Source: an uncultured Eubacteriales bacterium
Lineage (GTDB): Bacteria; Bacillota; Clostridia; Oscillospirales; Oscillospiraceae
Length of the DNA stretch: 32,421 bases
Direction of reading: 5' to 3'
Assembly (NCBI GenBank): GCA_900547405.1
Contig: URGL01000024.1
Coordinates: 1-32,421 of the forward strand
A model generated the notes under the pieces. It saw nothing but the letters and a program-made list of their open reading frames with translations, had not been told where the DNA came from and made no database searches. Below are positions 22,975 through 30,557 of this stretch, one piece after another (within the stretch, counting starts at the first letter, position 1; the number at the start of each line of letters is the position of its first letter). Made by a program: the position numbers and the translations under genes.

Positions 22975-23682
22975 TTAAATGGTGTTGTACTTACTGGTCT
23001 CCAGGTCTTTGGAGACTTTTTTGATATGCTGGCGCATTTTCTTTTCGCCCAGGGCTGTATCCCTGGTCTCGAAAGCGCGTATAATGGCCCCGTGGGCAGG
23101 AATGAAGTTTTCTACGTTGTTTTTGATCTTGAAAGTGTTTTGCCGGAACTGGGACAGGCACTTGGAGATCATACTATTGAACTCCACCAGTAGGGCGTTG
23201 CCGGAAATTACAAAGATCAGCCGATGAAATTCCTCGTCCAGGGCACCCAGGGCAGTGTAATCGCCCTGCTCTACGGCGGCTTCCGCATCGGCTTGGTTCT
23301 GCTGCAAAAGCTCCAGCTGCTCCGGGGTGCAGCGCTCAATGGCCATAGCGGTGGCGAGGGGCTCCAGGGTGGCACGGACTATAATGATATCCTGGATCGC
23401 CACTTCGTTTGCAAAGAACCAGTTGGATAGAGAGTCTCCCTGCTGGGGAGTCTTGCTTTTTACATAGGTGCCGAGACCCGGCTTGATCTCCAGGTAGCCC
23501 TGGGAAATCAGGACCTTTACGGCTTCTCGGATAGTGCCACGGCCCACACCCAGAGAGATGCACAGGTCTTTTTCGTTGGGGATCTTGTCACCAACCTGGA
23601 CGGTATCTCCACTGATGTAGGTGATCAAATTTTCCATGGCCTGCTGCGTCGCGGTTTTTTTTGTAACTTGGTTCATATTCAT
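22975..23682 (-). CDS. GntR/FadR-family (FCD domain) transcription regulator, second copy type
   Basis: Regulator of 235 residues with a winged helix-turn-helix at about 10-78 (KIPNEKDLCISLGVGRGTIREA plus wing GLGTYVKS, the first read across two helices) and an FCD domain from about 95. Candidate ligand/metal residues lie in LDEEFHRLIF, PAHGAIIRAFE and KMRQHIKKV. It differs strongly from the regulator at 21233-21931, so the two are not a recent duplication. Cores of the type GT-N3-AC occur at its own promoter, at the SDR promoter and ahead of the lyase gene, which defines a plausible three-site regulon with autoregulation. ATG 23682 follows AAAGGGAA; an in-frame ATG lies two codons later. Confidence 0.92.
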   Translation of the reverse strand: MNMNQVTKKTATQQAMENLITYISGDTVQVGDKIPNEKDLCISLGVGRGTIREAVKVLISQGYLEIKPGLGTYVKSKTPQQGDSLSNWFFANEVAIQDIIIVRATLEPLATAMAIERCTPEQLELLQQNQADAEAAVEQGDYTALGALDEEFHRLIFVISGNALLVEFNSMISKCLSQFRQNTFKIKNNVENFIPAHGAIIRAFETRDTALGEKKMRQHIKKVSKDLETSKYNTI

Positions 23683-23740
23683 CGTTCCCTTTTTATTCCG
23701 TTTGCCTGTGTAATAAGCACAAATATCCCTGGCCTTGTTC

Positions 23741-23749
23741 TGTATTACA
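23741..23749. promoter_or_regulatory. Operator candidate at the second regulator's own start site
   Basis: TGTATTACA is a perfect odd palindrome containing GT-N3-AC, the core known for FadR-subfamily operators. It covers the predicted minus-strand start near 23748, which would give negative autoregulation. Confidence 0.5.
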
Positions 23750-23754
23750 TGATT

Positions 23755-23783
23755 ATGTTACTGCGTTTCTGAAGGTTTGTCAA
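23755..23783 (-). promoter_or_regulatory. Promoter of the second FadR-type regulator
   Basis: On the minus strand TTGACA (complement of 23778-23783) and TAACAT (complement of 23755-23760) have a 17-base spacer. The start is predicted near 23748, leaving a leader of about 65 bases. Confidence 0.7.
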
Positions 23784-23917
23784 TATGTCTATTTTTATAG
23801 TTTTTGGGTGTGCACATTGTACAAAACTTACATACTAGATATTGAGAAACTGGTATACGACAAATCTGTGGTCAATATATACAAATAAGCACTGAAAATA
23901 ATGTACAGTTTAATGTA

Positions 23918-23946
23918 TTGACTCTAGGAAAACTTTGAGGTAGTAT
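23918..23946 (+). promoter_or_regulatory. Promoter of the SDR-aldolase-TRAP operon
   Basis: TTGACT at 23918-23923 and TAGTAT at 23941-23946 have a 17-base spacer. The start is predicted near 23953. Outside this promoter, the opposing one and the operator motifs, the 355-bp region 23683-24037 is AT-rich with no gene seen. Confidence 0.72.
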
Positions 23947-23952
23947 ATAGCC

Positions 23953-23980
23953 AAGACATAGGACGTCATACCACAGGACA
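23953..23980. promoter_or_regulatory. Candidate operator on the SDR operon start site
   Basis: AAGACATAGGACGTCATACC begins at the predicted start. It holds GT-N3-AC (GTCATAC, 23965-23971), a near palindrome TAGGACGTCATA (10 of 12 symmetric positions) and AGGACA at 23975-23980. It matches the motif at 22933-22962, differing by two bases in the spacing of the last block. Confidence 0.55.
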
Positions 23981-24037
23981 TCACATCACACGATAACTAA
24001 ATGGAATTTTCCGACAAACAAAAGGAGGACAACCCCT

Positions 24038-24865
24038 ATGAAAGATGAATTGTTTGATGTATCCGGCAAGATCTGCATTGTCACCGGCGGTCTTGGCCAG
24101 ATCGGCAAGAACATGGCCAGAGAACTCTACGAGAGAGACGCCCGGGTCGCTGTTTTTGCCGCCCATCCCACCCCTGAACGGATCGAAAGAACTTTTCCGG
24201 ATCACGATCCTAAGCGGCTGAAGTTCTACAAGGTGGACATCAACCAGAAGAACACCATTGAGGCGGCTCTGGACGAGATGCAGCAGACCTGGGGAGATGC
24301 CCCTGATGTGCTGGTCAACTGTGCCGGCATCGATACCCAGCCCAGTGCGCCCCCGGAGGTATCCGGTCCCTTCGAGAAGTTCCCCGAGGAGGTCTTCCGG
24401 GAAGTGGTGGATGTGAACCTGGTGGGGACCTTCCTGATGACCCAGGCAGTGGGCGCCAGAATGGTGGCGGCGAATAAGGGCGGCTCTATTATCAATATCG
24501 GCTCCATTTACGGCATGGTCTCTCCCGTTCAGGATATCTACAAATACAAAGAAGAGCGCACTGGCATCCCCTTTATCAAGCCTGTGGCCTACTCCGCCGC
24601 CAAGTCCGGTATTTATAATCTGACCCGTTACTGTGCCACCTACTGGGGCAAGAAGGGTATCCGGGTCAACACTCTGACTCCTGCCGGTGTGTGGCGGGAC
24701 ACCCAGGACGAGACCTTCATCCACAACTTTACCTCCAGAATGCCTATGGGCCGGATGTCCCACGAGGATGAATACAACGGCGCTGTGATATTCCTGGCCT
24801 CCAAAGCCTCTTCCTTCATGACCGGTGCCAACCTGGTCATTGACGGCGGCTGGACCGCATGGTAA
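24038..24865 (+). CDS. Short-chain dehydrogenase/reductase
   Basis: Classical SDR of 275 residues, a cytoplasmic NAD(P)-dependent oxidoreductase. It shows the cofactor motif TGGLGQIG (16-23), NCAG at 94-97, the catalytic S156, Y185 and K189 (YSAAK), and the C-terminal FMTGANLVIDGGW. Relatives in carbohydrate loci oxidise gluconate-type sugar acids or sugar alcohols; I infer a similar role because the next genes encode a 2-keto-acid aldolase and a TRAP importer. The exact substrate cannot be read. An insertion between the active-site serine and tyrosine (about 156-185, including YKYKEERTGIP) is longer than in the shortest classical SDRs. ATG 24038 follows AAAGGAGG. First gene of the operon. 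Confidence 0.92.
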   Translation: MKDELFDVSGKICIVTGGLGQIGKNMARELYERDARVAVFAAHPTPERIERTFPDHDPKRLKFYKVDINQKNTIEAALDEMQQTWGDAPDVLVNCAGIDTQPSAPPEVSGPFEKFPEEVFREVVDVNLVGTFLMTQAVGARMVAANKGGSIINIGSIYGMVSPVQDIYKYKEERTGIPFIKPVAYSAAKSGIYNLTRYCATYWGKKGIRVNTLTPAGVWRDTQDETFIHNFTSRMPMGRMSHEDEYNGAVIFLASKASSFMTGANLVIDGGWTAW

Positions 24866-24911
24866 AACGTGGATAGCACACCAGAATAAAAATATTAGGG
24901 AGGAAAATATC

Positions 24912-25736
24912 ATGAAAAACCCGATCTATGAAAATCACCTGAAGGAAGTTATGAAGGAGCGCCCGGTATTCGGTGTGACCATTTACTCCGGCTGCCCCCA
25001 GTTCATCGAACTGCTGGGTTACGCTGGCTTCGACTTCGCCTTTATCGACGCGGAGCACTGCCCCTGGGAGCCCACCGCATTGAAGGACGCCGTCTTGGCT
25101 GCCCGTACTGTCGGTGTCAGCCCCCTGGTTCGCGTGACCAAGCCAGATATGATCGAGATCCGGAAGGCTCTGGAGATGGGTGCCGAGGGCGTTATTATCC
25201 CCCATGTGCGCACCATTGAAGAGATGGAAACCTGCGTCAAGGGTGCCAAATTCCCGCCTCTTGGCCGCCGGGGCTTCGATATGAATATCCGTGCCGCACA
25301 GTACGGCTATAACATGGGTGGCGTGGAGTTTTACGAAGAGGCCAACCGGACCGAATTGGTGATTCCCATGGCCGAGGACTTCGAGTTTACCGATCAGCTG
25401 AATGAGATGCTGGCTGTTCCCGGGGTGGATGCCATCAACTTTGGACCCGCCGACTTCTCCATGTCTCTGAACTGTAAGACCAATACCACCGGCGGCAACT
25501 CCTTCTACGATCTGAACGACAGCCCTGCTGATGTGGCTATGAAGGACATCATTGCCAAGGCTCGGCCCAAGGGCATCGGTGTTATGGCTCCTGCGGTACC
25601 TCCCACGTATGAGAACGCCAAGCGCCTCATCGACAAGGGCGTCAATATGGTCATTATGGGCAACGACTTCGGCAACTACGGCTCCGCTCTGCGGAACATC
25701 CATGACGAGACCCTGGCAAAGTTCATCAAGAAATAA
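24912..25736 (+). CDS. HpcH/HpaI-family 2-keto acid aldolase
   Basis: Class II (metal-dependent) pyruvate aldolase of 274 residues, expected to split a 2-keto-4-hydroxy or 2-keto-3-deoxy acid to pyruvate plus an aldehyde. By eye against HpaI, the active-site residues are kept: H49 in FIDAEHCPWE, R74 in LVRVTKPD, a metal glutamate candidate E155 in IPMAED, and D181 in NFGPADFSMSL. The IPMAED segment differs from the usual IET, so metal ligation deserves a check. ATG 24912 follows AGGGAGGAAAAT; the frame is open further up but overlaps the SDR end. It is 46 bases after the SDR gene and 51 before the TRAP binding protein. Confidence 0.9.
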   Translation: MKNPIYENHLKEVMKERPVFGVTIYSGCPQFIELLGYAGFDFAFIDAEHCPWEPTALKDAVLAARTVGVSPLVRVTKPDMIEIRKALEMGAEGVIIPHVRTIEEMETCVKGAKFPPLGRRGFDMNIRAAQYGYNMGGVEFYEEANRTELVIPMAEDFEFTDQLNEMLAVPGVDAINFGPADFSMSLNCKTNTTGGNSFYDLNDSPADVAMKDIIAKARPKGIGVMAPAVPPTYENAKRLIDKGVNMVIMGNDFGNYGSALRNIHDETLAKFIKK

Positions 25737-25742
25737 GCTGAT

Positions 25743-25759
25743 TATTGGACATACCAATA
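25743..25759. promoter_or_regulatory. Small inverted repeat ahead of the TRAP genes
   Basis: TATTGG (25743-25748) and CCAATA (25754-25759) flank ACATA, giving TATTGGACATACCAATA. The core GGACATACC recalls GGACGTCATACC at the operator ahead of the SDR gene. It could be an extra operator or a weak mRNA hairpin between aldolase and transporter genes. Confidence 0.35.
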
Positions 25760-25787
25760 TATAAATTTAGAATAGGAGAATACAACA

Positions 25788-26876
25788 ATGAAGAAAAGAT
25801 GTTTGGCGCTTGTCCTTGCAATCCTGATGGTAGGCACCCTCTTCGCTGCCTGCGGCAATCAGTCCGCCCCCGCCGCAACCACTGCTGCTTCCTCCAATGG
25901 GGAGACCGCCGCTCCCGCTGCTTCCGCTGATAAGAAAGTGACCATCAAGCTGGGCTATACCCACAGCAATCCCGACCGGACTCAGGATGACGAAGTCATG
26001 TACGCCGAGACCTTCAAGGAGTATGTGGAATCCCACAGCGACAGCATTACCGTGGAACTGTATCCCGGTAGTGCTCTGGGCAGCCAGGCGGATACCACTG
26101 GTGCCGTTGCCTCCGGCACCGTGGAAATGACCATTCAGAATTCTTCCCAGCTGAACAACTATGACATCAACACCATGATTTTTGGTATGCCCGGCACTTT
26201 CAACGATATTGAAGAGACCAATAAGGTTGTGGACAGCGACTGGGCTAAAGAGATCCTGGAGAACACCCGCAAGACCACCGGCATCCGTGTCCTGGGCAAC
26301 TACTGCTCCGGTATGCGCAGCTTCACCTGCAAGGGCCATGAACTTCGTTCTGTAGCGGACGCCAAGGGTCTGACCTTCCGCGTGCCTGAGAGCCCCATCT
26401 ACAGCCAGATGGTCACCGCCATCAGCGCCAACGCCGTGCCCATGCCCTCCTCTGAAATGTACGTCGCCATGCAGAACGGCGTTGTGGACGGCCAGGAGAA
26501 CCCCATTCAGAACGTAGTCATCGACAAGACCTATGAGGTCCAGGATTGGTATGTACTGGACAATCACACCCCCACGGTCATGAGCTACATGATCAGCGAA
26601 AAGTTCTACAGCAGCCTGTCCGATGCCCAGAAGGCCGTTGTTGAAGAGGCCAATGCTGAGGCTATGGCCAAAGCCAGAGAGGTCGTCACAAATCTGGAAG
26701 CCAGCGGCATCGCTACCCTGGAGGCCAATGGCATGACTGTTTACACCCCCACCGCTGAGGAACTGAAGGGCTGGCACGATGCCTACGGCCCTGTCTGTGA
26801 GAAGTATATGCGTGAGCAGGTTGGCGATGAGATGGTAGACGGACTGCTGTCTCTGCTGGGTGAGATTCGCGGATAA
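25788..26876 (+). CDS. TRAP transporter solute-binding lipoprotein (DctP family)
   Basis: Extracellular solute receptor of 362 residues for a TRAP importer. A lipoprotein signal ends at C22 (TLFAAC), then an Ala/Ser/Thr linker and a DctP fold: YPGSALGSQADTTGAV, the conserved ligand-carboxylate arginine R198 in LTFRVPES, and the signature AMQNGVVDGQENPI. That arginine predicts a carboxylate ligand, in line with the aldolase and SDR genes upstream. As a lipoprotein it differs from the free periplasmic receptors of Gram-negative bacteria, as expected for a single-membrane cell. ATG 25788 follows TAGGAG. A 10-bp hairpin follows the gene and probably lowers expression of the membrane subunits. Confidence 0.94.
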   Translation: MKKRCLALVLAILMVGTLFAACGNQSAPAATTAASSNGETAAPAASADKKVTIKLGYTHSNPDRTQDDEVMYAETFKEYVESHSDSITVELYPGSALGSQADTTGAVASGTVEMTIQNSSQLNNYDINTMIFGMPGTFNDIEETNKVVDSDWAKEILENTRKTTGIRVLGNYCSGMRSFTCKGHELRSVADAKGLTFRVPESPIYSQMVTAISANAVPMPSSEMYVAMQNGVVDGQENPIQNVVIDKTYEVQDWYVLDNHTPTVMSYMISEKFYSSLSDAQKAVVEEANAEAMAKAREVVTNLEASGIATLEANGMTVYTPTAEELKGWHDAYGPVCEKYMREQVGDEMVDGLLSLLGEIRG

Positions 26877-26907
26877 ATTCCCGCCGCGGCAGTAAAAACT
26901 TGTAAGG

Positions 26908-26945
26908 AAGGCCGGTCTGCTTTGAAAGATGACCGGCCTTCTTTC
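26908..26945 (+). terminator. Intercistronic hairpin after the TRAP receptor gene
   Basis: A perfect 10-bp stem (26908-26917 AAGGCCGGTC with 26931-26940) and 13-nt loop end in TTCTTTC. It looks like a partial terminator that sets receptor above membrane subunits. Confidence 0.65.
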
Positions 26946-26983
26946 AAAAGAGGCTGCTGCCTGGTGCTCTATGGAGAGATGCT

Positions 26984-27541
26984 ATGAAAAAGACATATTA
27001 TACATTAAATAAAATATCCAATGGAATATGCAGGATCCTGCAATACCTGTTGGTACTGGTGGTCATCGCCAATGCGGGCTCTGTGCTGCTGCAGGTGGTC
27101 AACCGCTACATCATCGTAAAAATTTCGGATATATCCTTCCATTGGACCGAGGAATTGTCCCGGTATTCCATGATATGGATGTGCTATCTGGCCCTGCCCA
27201 TCGTCTACAGAGAAGGCTCCATGGCGCAGCTGGACCTGATTTTTGACCGCCTGGGAAAGAAGGGGAGAATGGCCCTATATATCCTCACCCGCATTCTATG
27301 CCTGGGCTTTATTGTGCTGGCCATTTACTATGGCATCCACGTGGTTCAGACCCGGATGATGTACAAATCCTCCGTTCTTCGTGCCCCTGGTTACACTTTG
27401 TACTCCGCTCCGATTTTTGGCTGTGTGCTGATGGCCTATGAGATCATTACAGAGATGATCGGCGTATTCTCCGGAGAGTTGGAGCCCTTCTATGCCGGAC
27501 ATAAGAGACAGTATCCGGAGACACAGAAAGGAGAAGACTGA
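26984..27541 (+). CDS. TRAP transporter small permease (DctQ family)
   Basis: Small membrane subunit of 185 residues with four predicted helices (about 18-45, 60-80 reentrant/second, 93-118 and 137-160). The conserved WTEELSRYSMIWM segment, typical of DctQ proteins, is present. It pairs with the large subunit encoded next; the stop overlaps that gene's start by one base (TGATG), which implies coupled translation and equal amounts. A 107-bp gap with a hairpin separates it from the receptor gene; no separate promoter was seen. Confidence 0.92.
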   Translation: MKKTYYTLNKISNGICRILQYLLVLVVIANAGSVLLQVVNRYIIVKISDISFHWTEELSRYSMIWMCYLALPIVYREGSMAQLDLIFDRLGKKGRMALYILTRILCLGFIVLAIYYGIHVVQTRMMYKSSVLRAPGYTLYSAPIFGCVLMAYEIITEMIGVFSGELEPFYAGHKRQYPETQKGED

Positions 27542-28818
27542 TGGTTCTGTTGCTGCTGATTATTTTCCTTGCGATTATGCTGATTGGCACCCCTGTCGGT
27601 TTTGCCATGGGTGCTCTGACCAACATTTCCTTCGGTATTCTGGGCGGTGACCAATCTATGGTGGCCCAGAAGCTGTTTTCCGGTATTGACACCTACACCT
27701 ATGTGTGCGTCCTGCTCTTCATTCTGGCAACGGATCTGATGAGCGTTGGCGGCATTACCAGCGCTATTGTGAATTTTTGTGAGAAAATCGTTGGTCATGT
27801 CAAAGGTGGTCTGGCTCATGTGAATGTGCTGGCCAGTATGCTCTTTGCCGGTCTTTCCGGTTCTGCTATTGCCGATGCTTCCGGACTGGGACCACTGGAA
27901 ATCCAGATGATGACTGACGGCGGCTACGACCGGGATTTCTCCGCTGCCGTTACCGCGGCCAGCGCTATTATCGGTCCCATTATTCCTCCTTCCAACATTA
28001 TGATCATCTTCGCCGGTGCCATCGGCACCGTGTCTGTGGGCAAGATGTTTCTGGCTGGTGCGATTCCCGGCATTCTGCTGGGCATTGCCTACATGATCCT
28101 GTGTTACTTCATGGCTGTGAAGTACAACATGCCCTACCGGAAGAAACGCTCCACCCTGAAGGAAATCTTGGCTTCTCTGTGGGACACCCTACCCGCTCTG
28201 TTGCTGCCGGTGATTATCATGGGTTCCATCATCAGCGGTATCTGCACCGCAACCGAGTCCAGCGCATTGGCAGTGGCCTACGCCCTCATTATCTCCCTGT
28301 TGAAAAAGCGGCTGACCTGGAAAACCTTTATGGAGTCCTGCATCCGCTCTGCCAAGGCGGCGGCCAACGTGCTCTTCATCATTGCTGTATCTACAGCAAT
28401 GGGCTGGGCGATTACTACCCTCCAGGTGGCGCAGACCATGGCGGCCTTCTGCCTGCAGTTCATCTCCAGCAAATTTATGTTTCTGCTGTTCATGAATGTG
28501 CTTCTGCTCATCCTGGGCATGGTCCTGGATGCCACTCCTGCCATTTTGCTGATGGTGCCTATTCTCTGGCCTGTTGCCCAGACCTACGGCATTGATGCCA
28601 TCCAGTTTGGTATCATTATGTGCCTGAACCTGATGATCGGCAACCTGACCCCTCCTGTGGGTATGATGCTTTTCGTCATCTCCAATGTGGGTAAGGTCAA
28701 GCTGTCCAATCTTTATAGGAGTATCCTTCCCTTTGTAGCTGTGGCCATCATCGTACTGCTGTTGGTGACCTATATACCCTCCTTCTCAACGCTGATTCCC
28801 AACCTGCTTATGCCATAG
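27541..28818 (+). CDS. TRAP transporter large permease (DctM family)
   Basis: Sodium-coupled transport subunit of 425 residues with about eleven to thirteen hydrophobic segments. DctM signatures are FSGIDTYTYVCVLLFILATDLM near the first repeat (read in two parts), GLSGSAIADASGLG, IIGPIIPPSN and the second-half counterpart NLMIGNLTPPVGMMLF. The two PP-containing hairpin motifs mark the elevator-type scaffold. It completes the TRAP system and is the last gene of the SDR operon. A bidirectional hairpin follows about 45 bases on. Confidence 0.95.
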   Translation: MVLLLLIIFLAIMLIGTPVGFAMGALTNISFGILGGDQSMVAQKLFSGIDTYTYVCVLLFILATDLMSVGGITSAIVNFCEKIVGHVKGGLAHVNVLASMLFAGLSGSAIADASGLGPLEIQMMTDGGYDRDFSAAVTAASAIIGPIIPPSNIMIIFAGAIGTVSVGKMFLAGAIPGILLGIAYMILCYFMAVKYNMPYRKKRSTLKEILASLWDTLPALLLPVIIMGSIISGICTATESSALAVAYALIISLLKKRLTWKTFMESCIRSAKAAANVLFIIAVSTAMGWAITTLQVAQTMAAFCLQFISSKFMFLLFMNVLLLILGMVLDATPAILLMVPILWPVAQTYGIDAIQFGIIMCLNLMIGNLTPPVGMMLFVISNVGKVKLSNLYRSILPFVAVAIIVLLLVTYIPSFSTLIPNLLMP

Positions 28819-28858
28819 CATTGGTGTATGGATGCCGGTCAGGCAGGACCGACATCCC

Positions 28859-28894
28859 AAAAAACTCCCCCGCCAACCTGGCGAGGGAGCTTTG
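28859..28894. terminator. Bidirectional terminator between dctM-like and lysozyme genes
   Basis: Stem CTCCC-CGCCA (28865-28875, one mismatch) with TGGCG-GGGAG (28879-28889) and an ACC loop. AAAAAA at 28859-28864 gives a T-tract to leftward transcripts of the lysozyme gene; rightward it ends in CTTTG and is weaker. Confidence 0.8.
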
Positions 28895-28899
28895 CCTAT

Positions 28900-29844
28900 C
28901 TATTGCGTGATCCACAGCTTTCTTGCGTCCGGCATGAAGACGTTGATATCCACGTCTCCCTCGATGCCGGGGACTCGGCCGGTGCAGGTGTATTGCCACA
29001 TTTCCACCCGGAAGGGGTAGGTCATCCGGTCCTGGTAGAGGGCCAGCCAGAAGGGGTAGTCCTCCAGCTCGTTCAGGTACATTTTCCTGTCTGCCAGGGT
29101 CCAGTTGAAGTAGACCATGGGCTGGTAGCCGAAGTCCAGCATGGTTTCGCAGAAGTGCTTTTGCATATCCGTCAGAGTCCGGGCGTCCACGTTGGCGGTG
29201 CGGGCGGTGTCGGAGATGTATTCCCAGTCCAGGACCACGGGCATGGTGATCTTGGTGTCCCCCAGGATCTGCATGAAGAAGAAAATCTCGTCGTCCACTT
29301 CGTCGATGCTGGTGGCCTGGGAGAAGAAGTAGACGCCGATCTCCAGCCCTGCCTTTTGGGCCTCCTCCAGGTTTCGCCGGGCGTATTCGTCCTCTACCAT
29401 GTTGCCGGCCTGGCCGTAGCCCCGGTAGCCCAGGCGGATCATGGCGTAGCGGATGCCGGAGTCCTTCACCTTTTTCCAGTTGATCTTGCCCTGGAAGGAG
29501 GACACGTCAATGCCGGGGTAGCTGTCCTGCCGGGTGCAATAGAGGTAGTTGTGCTTGCCGTACTGGAAGTCGAACTTGGTGTAGGGATTGGCCTCCGGTG
29601 GGATGGTGGGCTCCGCGGTCTCCTCGGGGATGTCCTCGGTGGGCTCCAGGGGGTCCACCTGTTCCTGCCGCTGGGCCTGCTCCCGGATGTTTTGCAGCAG
29701 GCTCTCCGGGTCGGCGGACAGGGAATAATAGGGGATGCACAGCACGGCCACGGCCAGAAGGCCCACAAAGCAGGCCAGGGCCACCAGGGCGATCACGCCC
29801 TCAGGCCGGAGCCGCTTTTTTTCCTTGGGGGTTTCTGGGTCCAT
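28900..29844 (-). CDS. GH25 family lysozyme, membrane anchored
   Basis: Predicted peptidoglycan muramidase of 314 residues. A signal-anchor helix at about 17-38 is followed by an acidic, Pro-rich stalk (about 55-88) and a GH25 barrel from about 110: YPGIDVSSFQGKINW with D113, YAMIRLGYRGYG, and the catalytic D206/E208 in VVLDWEY. The barrel runs to the C-terminus with no binding repeats. Without a cleavage site the enzyme likely stays on the outer membrane face, suited to cell-wall turnover rather than secretion. The ATG at 29844 is preferred because GAGGTGG lies just ahead; an in-frame GTG three codons earlier has no site. It is a single-gene unit. Confidence 0.92.
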   Translation of the reverse strand: MDPETPKEKKRLRPEGVIALVALACFVGLLAVAVLCIPYYSLSADPESLLQNIREQAQRQEQVDPLEPTEDIPEETAEPTIPPEANPYTKFDFQYGKHNYLYCTRQDSYPGIDVSSFQGKINWKKVKDSGIRYAMIRLGYRGYGQAGNMVEDEYARRNLEEAQKAGLEIGVYFFSQATSIDEVDDEIFFFMQILGDTKITMPVVLDWEYISDTARTANVDARTLTDMQKHFCETMLDFGYQPMVYFNWTLADRKMYLNELEDYPFWLALYQDRMTYPFRVEMWQYTCTGRVPGIEGDVDINVFMPDARKLWITQ

Positions 29845-29876
29845 GGCGGCCACCTCGTTTCGTCAGATTGCTTTTC

Positions 29877-29905
29877 ATTGTACCATATTTCCCCCGATTC
29901 GCCAA
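29877..29905 (-). promoter_or_regulatory. Promoter of the GH25 lysozyme gene
   Basis: On the minus strand TTGGCG (complement of 29900-29905) and TACAAT (complement of 29877-29882) have a 17-base spacer. The start is predicted near 29870. Confidence 0.65.
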
Positions 29906-29956
29906 GGGTATCATGAAAAATCAGTTGTGAAATTTTTTACCTGCCCCCCAGGCGCA

Positions 29957-29985
29957 TTGACAGAAGAAATAAAAAAGGGTATCAT
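29957..29985 (+). promoter_or_regulatory. Promoter of the DUF308-phosphopantetheinyl transferase pair
   Basis: TTGACA at 29957-29962 and TATCAT at 29980-29985 have a 17-base, A-rich spacer. The start is predicted near 29992, about 32 bases before the ATG. Confidence 0.72.
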
Positions 29986-30023
29986 AAATATAGAAATCGA
30001 TACTGCGAAAGGTGGGGTAGACT

Positions 30024-30557
30024 ATGAAGAAAGACAAATTTTTACAGATGGCAAGACTCTTGCTGACGCCTCTGGTGATGGTTCTGCTGGGGCTGCTGCT
30101 CCTGCTGCGGCCGGATTCCGCCTCGGCTCTGGTGGGCCGTGTCATCGGATGGATCCTGGTGATCATCGGCGGCGGGCTGGTGCTGGACAGCATCCTGGTC
30201 CGGGATGCCATGGCCGGGCGGATCCTGTTTGCCGCCGTGACCCTGGCCGTAGGCGTTTGGCTGGTCCGCAATCCTCTGCGGCTGGCGGCGATGGTGGGCC
30301 GGATCGCCGGGCTGCTGATCCTCATTCGGGCAGCCCAGGACATTGTGAACGCCTCCCGGTGGAACTGCGGTATGCGCTACGCCATTGTTTCCGCCCTCAT
30401 CGGGGCTGTGCTCATTGTGCTGCCCATGACCACTTCCCGGCTGGTGATGGTACTGCTGGGACTGGTGGTCATCGTCCTGGGGGGCCTGATGGCCTGGGAC
30501 CGGCTGAAGCTGGGCAAGCTCCTGTCTGACGGGGACGACGGGATCATCGACGTATGA
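30024..30557 (+). CDS. DUF308 (HdeD-like) membrane protein
   Basis: Small integral membrane protein of 177 residues with about six hydrophobic helices, arranged as pairs of the pattern LVMVLLGLLLLLRP and LIGAVLIVLPMTTS that mark DUF308/HdeD-like repeats. HdeD in Escherichia coli is tied to acid resistance, but family function is not established in Firmicutes, and I assign none. The C-terminus is acidic and cytoplasmic (SDGDDGIIDV). ATG 30024 follows AAAGGTGGGG. Its stop overlaps the next start by four bases (ATGA), so the two are co-translated. Confidence 0.8.
   Translation: MKKDKFLQMARLLLTPLVMVLLGLLLLLRPDSASALVGRVIGWILVIIGGGLVLDSILVRDAMAGRILFAAVTLAVGVWLVRNPLRLAAMVGRIAGLLILIRAAQDIVNASRWNCGMRYAIVSALIGAVLIVLPMTTSRLVMVLLGLVVIVLGGLMAWDRLKLGKLLSDGDDGIIDV

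Noticed and set aside
28900..29844. Phage endolysin origin for the GH25 lysozyme
   Set aside because: It has a membrane anchor and stalk, its own promoter, and no holin, tail or other phage genes around it.
29735..30529. A 264-codon plus-strand open frame overlapping the DUF308 gene
   Set aside because: Low-complexity reading in another frame of a GC-rich gene; it crosses the promoter region and has no domain.
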